From assembly GCF_001889065.1 (NCBI RefSeq), contig NZ_LWHB01000110.1:1-16527 (forward strand): 16,527 nucleotides of DNA, in the 5' to 3' direction. A model generated the notes under the pieces. The model was not told the DNA's origin and searched no databases. It was given only the letters and a program-made list of their open reading frames with translations. The position numbers and the translations under genes were made by a program. This stretch comes from Suttonella ornithocola. Its GTDB lineage: Bacteria > Pseudomonadota > Gammaproteobacteria > Cardiobacteriales > Cardiobacteriaceae. Of the stretch, positions 7,711 to 13,388 are shown piece after piece (the stretch's first letter is position 1; every line of letters starts with the position of its first letter).

Positions 7711-8475
7711 ATGCATTCTGTTATTGAGGAGAAGCTAAAAGCGCTCGCGATTTCTGAAAATATCCATTTTTTATGGGTGGTGGAAAGCGGCAGTAGAGCT
7801 TGGGGATTTGCTTCTCCCGATAGCGATTATGATGTACGTGGCATTTATATCAGACCACCTGATGAATATTTAAAGATTGAAAAACCAAAAGATACTTTTG
7901 AATGGATTGAAAATCATTGGTTTGATATTGGCGCGTGGGATTTGCAAAAATCTTTAAGGCTTTTATGGAAAAGTAATGCGGCGTTATTAGAATGGACGCA
8001 TTCTCCAATTGTCTATTTACAAGATACAACTTTTATTGATGAATGGCGCTGGCTTTTATCCGATGTGATTCAAGCAGCGCCTTTATTGCATCATTATCGT
8101 GGTATTGCTAAGCATTCTTTATATGGACTGACATTGGAAGAACCTATTCGATTAAAAAAATAGTTCTATGCTATTCGAGCATTATTAGCAGCACATTGGA
8201 TTATTACGCAAGGTAAACTGGTACCAATGACTTTTGCGGAATTATTAGATGCCTATCCGCAAGCGCCAACGGCAGAAATTGATGCATTATTGCAAATTAA
8301 AGCAAACGAGAAAGAAGGTTATCATCACTTGCTTTCGCCACATTTACGCGTATGGACGGAAAGGCTGGTTCAGCTAGTGAGTCAATATTCTGTCGAAAAA
8401 AGTGAGCCCATTGATTTTGAAATATTAAATCAATTTTTTCTACATACTATCCGCCGTATTTATGCTAACCATTGA
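7711..8475 (+). pseudogene. PF10127-type nucleotidyltransferase, interrupted by an in-frame amber codon
   Basis: This encodes a DNA-polymerase-beta-like nucleotidyltransferase of the PF10127 (RlaP-like) group. The active-site pattern is GSRAWG followed by PDSDYDVR, near residues 27-42. The frame is closed by TAG at 8161-8163 after 150 codons. The same frame then runs open to TGA at 8473-8475 and reads as family sequence: FYAIRALLAAHWI directly follows LKK. Relatives have a KKYFY-type sequence at this point, so one base change from a Tyr codon explains the stop. The full product would be 254 residues. Possible products are a truncated 150-residue protein, a separate fragment from ATG 8227, or amber readthrough. 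The gene begins 2 nt after miaB, so translation may be coupled. Inactive is the likeliest reading. Confidence 0.8.
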
Positions 8476-9635
8476 AGATCTAAGAGAAAATAATCTTATT
8501 TTATTGGAGATGATTTCTGGTAGTCGTGCTTATGGTTTAGCAACAGAAACCTCAGATATAGATATCAAAGATGTTTTTTATCTACCACAAGCCGATTTTT
8601 ATGGTTTAGAAAGGATTCATCAAATCAGTAACGAAACCAATGATATTGTTTATTATGAATTAGGACGGTTTGTTGAGTTGCTATTAGAAAGTAATCCAAA
8701 TGTGATGGAATTACTTTTTCCACCAAGCGACTGTATTCGTATTTATCATCCATTGATAACGCAGTTTAAGCCAGAATGGTTTGTTTCTAAACAATGTCAG
8801 CAGACTTTTGCAGGTTATAGTCAAATCAGCTAAAAAACAGAACGTTATCTACCGCCAGAATGGCTAGATAAGGGCTATAGGATGTTTTGTTTTTTAGCTG
8901 ATCTCACTATATGCTTATGGGCAAATTAAAAAAGCGCGGGGACTGAATAAAAAAATCGTTAATCCAATTGAGCAGAGGAAAAAGTCTTTATTGGATTTTT
9001 GTTACGTCATTATTGGTGCTAAAACACAACCTTTATTAACATGGTTACATCAGTGCGGTATTGATTCTAATCAAATTGGTTTAAGTAAAATTCCGCATGC
9101 GCGAGAGCTTTATGCATTATTTTATGATAAACAAAATGCCTATCACTATCGTGGATTGCTCTCTACAATGGATGCACAGGAATTGCGATTAAGTACGATT
9201 CCAAAAGATGAAAAACCTTTGGCTTTGCTGGTGGTTAATAAAGATGGATATAGTAGCTATTGTAAAGAATATGCGTCTTATCAGCAGTGGCTACGCGAGC
9301 GCAACGAAAGTCGTTATCAAGCAACACAATCTCACGGTCAGGGATATGATGCTAAAAATATGATGCATACGTTTCGTTTATTAGAAACTGCGTTAGAAAT
9401 TGCAGAAACGGGGAAGGTTCAAATCCGACGACAAAATCGTGAAGAATTACTTGCTATTAAGCAAGGAAAGTATCGCTATGGAACGCTGATACAGCGTGCT
9501 GAATGTTTGTTAGAAGAAATTGAGCAAGCGTTTGAAAAAAGTTGCTTACCTGAAAAAGTTAATACAGACGCAGCTTTATCAGCTTTGGTTAATGCGCGAA
9601 AAAGTTTGTATTCAAATGGGAGCTTGGCTAAGTGA
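8462..9635 (+). pseudogene. Second PF10127-type nucleotidyltransferase, split by a 96-bp insertion element
   Basis: A paralogue of the preceding gene, overlapping its end by 14 nt. The N-terminal part (8462-8815) carries the nucleotidyltransferase motif GSRAYG, then SDIDIKDVFYLP and YYELGRFVELLL. At 8816 the frame enters an inserted element and stops at 8831-8833 (FAGYSQIS*). The remainder resumes at 8912 in a different frame and runs to 9635, including LDFCYVIIGAKT, NMMHTFRLLETALE and REELLAIKQGKY. Deleting the element with one TA copy gives FAGYAYGQIKKARGLNKKIVNP-like continuity, with 359 residues in all and no other lesion. Insertion therefore looks recent. A remnant could be translated from TTG 8991, but it would lack the catalytic half. 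Confidence 0.88.
8816..8911. mobile_element. 96-bp MITE-like element with 28-bp terminal inverted repeats, TA target
   Basis: The ends 8816-8843 and 8884-8911 are inverted repeats matching at 25 of 28 positions. Both start TATAGT, and both contain ATCAGCTAAAAAACA. The outermost TA at each end (8816-8817, 8910-8911) is best read as a duplicated TA target, since removing 94 bp rebuilds the interrupted gene. The interior holds a second inverted repeat: TTATCTA (8845-8851) pairs with TAGATAA (8865-8871), and GCCA (8854-8857) with TGGC (8861-8864) around a GAA loop. There is no coding capacity. TA duplication suggests mobilisation by an IS630/Tc1-mariner-type transposase. The TATAGT end and TA target recall Correia elements of Neisseria, but the rest of the repeat is different. 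Confidence 0.85.
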
Positions 9636-9653
9636 TAAAGTCTTAGCCAAGCT
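9621..9653. terminator. Hairpin between convergent genes, probable bidirectional terminator
   Basis: A perfect 12-bp inverted repeat (AGCTTGGCTAAG at 9621-9632, its complement at 9642-9653) has a 9-nt loop. It contains the stop codon of the split nucleotidyltransferase gene (9633-9635), and the minus-strand small gene ends just beyond it at 9660. The T-tracts are weak on both sides, so termination in either direction is inferred from stem strength and position. Confidence 0.55.
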
Positions 9654-9659
9654 TATGAA

Positions 9660-9965
9660 TTAGTTTGATGATGTCTTTTGAGCGGTTTTTTGTTGTTCAG
9701 CCATCATCTCTTGACGCATTTGTGCATACAAGCGTTCGATTCCTGTTCTGGCCGCTTTTAAGTTGTTGCCATGAATACGTCGATAACAACGAATGGCAAG
9801 AACAGGCTCATTTAAAGCAATGAGTGCTTTGACATCTTCGTCGGTTTCGTTTGCTTTTGGGTAACCATATTGCTTTTCACGACGTGCCACCGAAAGATAA
9901 AGCATGCCAATTACCGCCAAGAGTAAACATAGAATAATTAATAGTATTAACAATAAGGTTTTCAT
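9660..9965 (-). CDS. Small membrane-anchored protein with an L7/L12-like motif
   Basis: The 101-residue protein opens with a very hydrophobic helix (residues 3-27, LLLILLIILCLLLAVIGMLYL), followed by basic residues (ARREK). It should be anchored in the inner membrane with a cytoplasmic C-terminus. Residues 47-79 (LIALNEPVLAIRCYRRIHGN, then NLKAARTGIERL) resemble the helix pair of the ribosomal L7/L12 C-terminal domain, where an AIKxxR helix is followed by LKEAKxxVE. The tail is polar and probably disordered. It lies 9 nt after trhP, with AAGGA overlapping the trhP stop region, so the two form an operon. Its function is unknown; the motif suggests protein or RNA contact. Confidence 0.75.
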   Translation of the reverse strand: MKTLLLILLIILCLLLAVIGMLYLSVARREKQYGYPKANETDEDVKALIALNEPVLAIRCYRRIHGNNLKAARTGIERLYAQMRQEMMAEQQKTAQKTSSN

Positions 9966-9974
9966 CTTATGTCC

Positions 9975-11315
9975 TTAAAGATTTTTAGCGAGTAGGGTAT
10001 AAGTATCTACTTTGCCAATATCAGTTTGGACTAACCAGCCACTGCCTTTTGCGGCTTCAACGATTTCGCAATTTTTACGGTCAAAAAGCTCCCCAATGGT
10101 TACTTCTCGGTTGCCACTCGGATGAATCACTTCAACAACATCTCCTGTTTTGAAGTGATTTTTGGCTTCAATGGTTGCTAGTCCTTTGGCTTCATCGTAA
10201 GCAACCACTTCTCCTACGAATTGTTGAGTAGCGGCGTTTGAAGAACCTGTGGCGTAGTTTTGTTGGGCTTTGATTTGTCGGCGAACAAAGAAGCCATCGG
10301 TATAGCCTCTATTGGCTAAGCCTTCGAGTTTTTCATTAAGTTGTGGATTAAATGCTCGACCGGCATAAGCATCATCAATCGCACGACGATAGAGTTGTGC
10401 TGTGCGTGCTGCATAGTAGTGTGATTTAGTGCGTCCCTCGATTTTTAAGCAGTCCACTCCGATTTTTACTAACTCACCGACGTGTTCAATCGCGCGCAAA
10501 TCACGGCTATTCATAATGTAAGTCCCGTGTTCATCTTCGGTAATTTCCATGTATTCGCCGGGACGGTTTTTTTCTTCTAGGAAGTAAACGCCATCTGCAG
10601 CGGGATGCCGCTCACGACTATCGGTAATTCCTTGTAAGGCATCGGGAGAGAAGATTTGGTCAGGCGTTGGAATAAAGCTGCCTTCGCTTTCTTCTTCAGC
10701 AGCATGTGTTTTATAAGACCAACGACAAGCATTGGTACAAGTTCCTTGGTTGGGATCGCGGTTGTTAAAATAGCCAGAGAGTAGGCAACGTCCTGAATAG
10801 GCAATACAAAGTGCGCCATGAACAAAGACTTCTAATTCAATATCCGGGCATTGTTGGCGAATTTCTTCGATTTCTTTTAAAGAGAGTTCTCGCGAGAGAA
10901 TAACTCGGCTAATGCCATTTTGCTGCCAAAATTTAACTGTCGCCCAATTAACGGTATTGGCTTGCACCGATAAATGAATAGGCATCTCTGGAAATGCTTC
11001 TTTAACCAGCATAATTAAACCAGGATCGCTCATGATACAAGCATCTGGTTTGGCAGATAGTGCTGGAGTGAGGTCACGAATAGCAGTTTGGAGTTTATAA
11101 TTATGTGGCATCGTATTCACGGTAAGGAAAAATTGTTTTCCTAAGGCGTGTGCTTCGTCTATACCAATTTTTAGATTTTCGTCATTAAACTCGTTTCCGC
11201 GCATCCGCAAAGAATAGCGCGCAGCGCCTGCATATACGGCATCTGCTCCATAAGCAAAGGCAAAGCGCATGGTTTTTAAAGAGCCTGCTGGCGCAAGCAA
11301 TTCAACTTTTTTCAT
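9975..11315 (-). CDS. trhP: tRNA uridine 5-hydroxylation protein, U32 peptidase family
   Basis: TrhP (formerly YegQ) makes 5-hydroxyuridine at wobble position 34 of tRNA, using prephenate as donor, as the first step towards cmo5U-type bases. The 446 residues match E. coli YegQ (453). The N-terminus ELLAPAGSLKTMRFAFAYGADAVYAG and the LSVQANTVNWATVKFWQQ and ILSRELSLKEIEEIR stretches are close to the family. Conserved cysteines are Cys170 and Cys177 (HGALCIAYSGRC) and Cys193 and Cys197 (GTCTNAC). I start at 11315 (MKKVELL). The longer frame from 11357 begins inside a terminator-like hairpin and adds 14 residues not seen in the family. The ribosome binding site is weak. The downstream small membrane-protein gene is cotranscribed. 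Confidence 0.94.
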   Translation of the reverse strand: MKKVELLAPAGSLKTMRFAFAYGADAVYAGAARYSLRMRGNEFNDENLKIGIDEAHALGKQFFLTVNTMPHNYKLQTAIRDLTPALSAKPDACIMSDPGLIMLVKEAFPEMPIHLSVQANTVNWATVKFWQQNGISRVILSRELSLKEIEEIRQQCPDIELEVFVHGALCIAYSGRCLLSGYFNNRDPNQGTCTNACRWSYKTHAAEEESEGSFIPTPDQIFSPDALQGITDSRERHPAADGVYFLEEKNRPGEYMEITEDEHGTYIMNSRDLRAIEHVGELVKIGVDCLKIEGRTKSHYYAARTAQLYRRAIDDAYAGRAFNPQLNEKLEGLANRGYTDGFFVRRQIKAQQNYATGSSNAATQQFVGEVVAYDEAKGLATIEAKNHFKTGDVVEVIHPSGNREVTIGELFDRKNCEIVEAAKGSGWLVQTDIGKVDTYTLLAKNL

Positions 11316-11330
11316 AGTAATCAATGTAGG

Positions 11331-11361
11331 ATAAAAATAGTGCGCATTATAGCGCACTATT
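11331..11361 (-). terminator. Terminator after the MuiA-like gene, loop reading TATAAT
   Basis: On the minus strand a 10-bp perfect stem AATAGTGCGC/GCGCACTATT (11336-11361) is followed directly by TTTTTAT, the form of an intrinsic terminator. It lies 10 nt after the MuiA-like stop. The six-base loop on that strand is TATAAT, a perfect -10 box 31 nt before the trhP start. The hairpin may therefore also hold the trhP promoter. The matching -35 is poor (TAAAGT at 17 nt). Confidence 0.6.
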
Positions 11362-11371
11362 GATGAAAACT

Positions 11372-12916
11372 TTATAGGGATGGTATAAGCGTCATATTTT
11401 GTGGATAGCTAATGTCATAGCCAAAATCGAGTTTCCAAGGTTTATTAGAGGTAATCGTAGGCACTTTCCATTGTAGGATACCTTTAATGCCATCAACATT
11501 TTCGATATCTGGTTTTAGGCTGAGTTTAGGGGTGATTTTTGTGTCCGAATTGCCTGCAATAGGGAGTTGTGCGTAGAAATAAAGTGGGCGTTGGGTATTA
11601 TTTAAATTTGTGATGGTAAAGTTCTCTCTCACTTCTTGGACATGTTGTTTATTAAAGATACCGTTTTCGTCAGTATAGTTAGGAGGAACGGTTTTGGTAA
11701 CTTTAAAGGCTGGGTCAATACCAAAACTTAATTTTTGTTCGCTATCTATCTGCCATAAATGATTTTCATAACGTTTACCAATGGTTAAATTGTCACGAAG
11801 AATTTGCATTTCGCCCGGTAGGAAATTGAGTTCTTTAGGTTGTTTCCATTTGGCGACTAAGATGGCTTCAGGTTGTGCCCACTGGTAAACCGCACTATAA
11901 ATATCTGCTGAAATGCTTTGTTGATAATATGGAACGCTACTGGTTTCTCCAGAATGTAATTGATAATGGTTAGGTAATATAATCTGAAAATCTATACCGT
12001 TGCTTTCAATAATGGGAGCGCTTGTTTTTAGAGCAAATGCTTCAACAGCTGGTGCTGGCATCTCAGCAGAAAAAGAAAGTGAACCATAAGGCGTTGTTTC
12101 TGTACGGTTTAACGCCATATCTTCTTTTGGCGGTAGGACAGCAGAGATACTTCGACTGTGTAGCGAAGGTAAGCGGGCATCTCTAACAGGCGTTAATGCT
12201 AAAGTTAATTTTACATCTTTCCAATCGCTTAAGCTTTGCTGTTGAAGCTTGGCATAAGCCTTAAGAGAGAGTGTTTTCTCTTTGGTATTGAGGTTAAGTT
12301 GGCTTGAGGGCGACCATGAAGCTGTCGGTGTATATTCACGTAGCGTAATTTTAATATCTTGCTGTTTAATTTCTCCAATTTCTAAAACTAAGTTTTGACG
12401 ATTAGGCTGTTGCTTGGCTTTTTTCTCCAATTGAGTAACGAGTTGTTGTTGTAACTGTCGCTTCTCTCTTAATCGTTGATTTTGTTCGAGTAAACTTTGA
12501 CTATCTTTTCTAATGGTATCTAATAACTCTGGTTGTTTGGCTAGACTATTAGCCAGTTGAGTGAGTAAGGTATTATTGTGCTGCAAAGTAGCTTTTATTT
12601 CAGCTAGAGCATTTTGTGCCTGCATTAAAGGCGTATTTTCTGCTAACTCATTGGAATATTGCGTTTCTGCTTGGCTTAATAGGGTTGCGCCTTGAATGTT
12701 TATTTGTTGTAAATCGTGGATTTTAGGAATGGTAATTTGATAAGTTGCGCTTTCGTTGGGGGTATGAGGCAGATGTACTTGCGCTTCTCGAATAATATCG
12801 GCACCTTGTAAATAAAGTGTAGCAGAAGTCACAGGTGCTTCAATATTGATAGATTCGGCATAAAGGCAAGAACTATAGGAAAGAATAATAGCTGTTGAAA
12901 GGATATGAATACGCAT
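11372..12916 (-). CDS. Exported MuiA-like protein, DUF4139 family
   Basis: The 514-residue product has a signal peptide (MRIHILSTAIILSYSSCLYA), so it acts in the periplasm or at the surface. An N-terminal beta domain (22-85) opens INIEAPVTSATLYLQGADIIREAQV, as in mucoidy-inhibitor MuiA proteins. A long coiled coil follows at about 95-172. The DUF4139 region, from about 195 on, contains SWSPSSQLNL and AKLQQQSLSDWKDVKLTLALTPVR. The molecular function of this family is not settled. I start at 12916, which has GGAG 6 nt upstream and a proper signal peptide. The longer frame from 12985 begins inside the palindrome and adds a phenylalanine-rich stretch. The gene diverges from rpmJ2 across a Zur-type operator and may share that control. 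Confidence 0.85.
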   Translation of the reverse strand: MRIHILSTAIILSYSSCLYAESINIEAPVTSATLYLQGADIIREAQVHLPHTPNESATYQITIPKIHDLQQINIQGATLLSQAETQYSNELAENTPLMQAQNALAEIKATLQHNNTLLTQLANSLAKQPELLDTIRKDSQSLLEQNQRLREKRQLQQQLVTQLEKKAKQQPNRQNLVLEIGEIKQQDIKITLREYTPTASWSPSSQLNLNTKEKTLSLKAYAKLQQQSLSDWKDVKLTLALTPVRDARLPSLHSRSISAVLPPKEDMALNRTETTPYGSLSFSAEMPAPAVEAFALKTSAPIIESNGIDFQIILPNHYQLHSGETSSVPYYQQSISADIYSAVYQWAQPEAILVAKWKQPKELNFLPGEMQILRDNLTIGKRYENHLWQIDSEQKLSFGIDPAFKVTKTVPPNYTDENGIFNKQHVQEVRENFTITNLNNTQRPLYFYAQLPIAGNSDTKITPKLSLKPDIENVDGIKGILQWKVPTITSNKPWKLDFGYDISYPQNMTLIPSL

Positions 12917-12979
12917 GCTTTTTCTCCATAAAAAAACCATTATGCGAAAAAATATAATGAAAAAAAAGAAAATTTTTCC

Positions 12980-13018
12980 TTTCATTTAAAATGTTATATA
13001 ATAACATTTTAAATGAAA
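12980..13018. promoter_or_regulatory. Zur-type operator over the rpmJ2 promoter
   Basis: Two perfect 18-bp arms (TTTCATTTAAAATGTTAT at 12980-12997 and its complement at 13001-13018) surround ATA. The core AAATGTTAT-ATA-ATAACATTT matches the known gammaproteobacterial Zur consensus (GAAATGTTATA, N, TATAACATTTC) at about 19 of 22 defined positions. A TATAAT at 12997-13002 on the plus strand lies in its centre, so a bound repressor would block the promoter of rpmJ2. The site also lies upstream of the divergent MuiA-like gene. Confidence 0.82.
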
Positions 13019-13030
13019 TCCGGAGGGATG

Positions 13031-13156
13031 ATGAAAGTTCTGTCTTCTTTAAAATCTGCAAAAAATCGTAGTCGCGATTGTCAAGTCGTTCGCCGTCGTG
13101 GAAAAGTATTTGTGATTTGCAAAAGTAATCCAAGATTAAAAGCGCGTCAGCGTTAG
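13031..13156 (+). CDS. rpmJ2: 50S ribosomal protein L36, zinc-independent (C-minus) paralogue
   Basis: L36 is the smallest large-subunit protein. The 41-residue product starts MKVLSSLKSAKNRSRDCQVV and ends KVFVICKSNPRLKARQR, like E. coli YkgO. Normal L36 binds zinc through three cysteines and a histidine. Here only Cys17 and Cys30 remain, and the first cysteine and the histidine are gone, so zinc should not be needed. Paralogues of this type replace the zinc form during zinc starvation under Zur control, and the Zur-type palindrome directly upstream agrees. GGAGG at 13022-13026 favours the second of two adjacent ATG codons (13031) over 13028. A strong terminator follows. Confidence 0.93.
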   Translation: MKVLSSLKSAKNRSRDCQVVRRRGKVFVICKSNPRLKARQR

Positions 13157-13177
13157 TCATTTATCTGTTTTCTATTT

Positions 13178-13212
13178 AAAAGCCTTCTCAGCTGTAGAAG
13201 GCTTTTTTATTT
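13178..13212 (+). terminator. Rho-independent terminator of rpmJ2
   Basis: An 11-bp perfect stem AAAAGCCTTCT/AGAAGGCTTTT (13178-13188, 13196-13206) with a 7-nt loop is followed by a T-rich tract (TTTTTTATTTATTT). It lies 21 nt after the rpmJ2 stop and isolates this gene from sucA. Confidence 0.88.
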
Positions 13213-13249
13213 ATTTGTGATGTGAAAAAAATTCGATGCTTATTTGTGA
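13211..13249 (+). repeat. Direct repeat TTATTTGTGA upstream of the sucA promoter
   Basis: The decamer TTATTTGTGA occurs at 13211-13220 and 13240-13249, 29 nt apart start to start. The second copy ends about 60 nt before the sucA -35 box. Near-helical spacing makes a regulator-binding pair possible, but the first copy overlaps the T-tract of the rpmJ2 terminator, and AT-rich DNA gives such repeats by chance. Confidence 0.35.
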
Positions 13250-13309
13250 AATTTCTTTTATTTTATTGAGTATTGTTCCTAAAAATTAGCGCAAAGGCTT
13301 TGATGCTGT

Positions 13310-13338
13310 TTGAGAATTCAAGGATTAGCAGGTATTAT
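13310..13338 (+). promoter_or_regulatory. Sigma-70 promoter of sucAB
   Basis: TTGAGA (13310-13315) and TATTAT (13333-13338) are separated by exactly 17 nt, about 50 nt before the sucA start. This is the best promoter match between the rpmJ2 terminator and sucA. Confidence 0.7.
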
Positions 13339-13388
13339 ACGCCACGATAATTTAATGCTTGCGCATTTTAAGGACATGGAATAATATA

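Noticed and set aside
8154..8163. Frameshift at the A7 run as the cause of the first nucleotidyltransferase break
   Set aside because: The coding frame is the same on both sides of the TAG, so an indel in the A-run is not needed; a substitution explains the stop.
8816..8911. Calling the element a Neisseria Correia repeat
   Set aside because: Only the TATAGT tip and TA target agree. The following TIR sequence differs from the Correia repeat as I know it, so only a mechanistic likeness is supported.
11316..11357. Extended N-terminus for trhP beginning MRYNAHYFYP
   Set aside because: It begins inside the terminator-like hairpin and adds residues absent from the family; the start at 11315 fits the conserved ELLAPAG N-terminus.
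12917..12985. Extended N-terminus for the MuiA-like protein with a Phe-rich leader
   Set aside because: That ATG lies inside the Zur-type palindrome with no ribosome binding site, while 12916 has GGAG and a clean signal peptide.
12873..13160. 95-codon minus-strand open frame
   Set aside because: It is antisense to rpmJ2 and crosses the operator; the product has no coherent features.
13355..13384. Nine-codon leader ORF before sucA (MLAHFKDME)
   Set aside because: No strong ribosome binding site or regulatory codon bias such as a run of one amino acid; it probably arises by chance in the leader.
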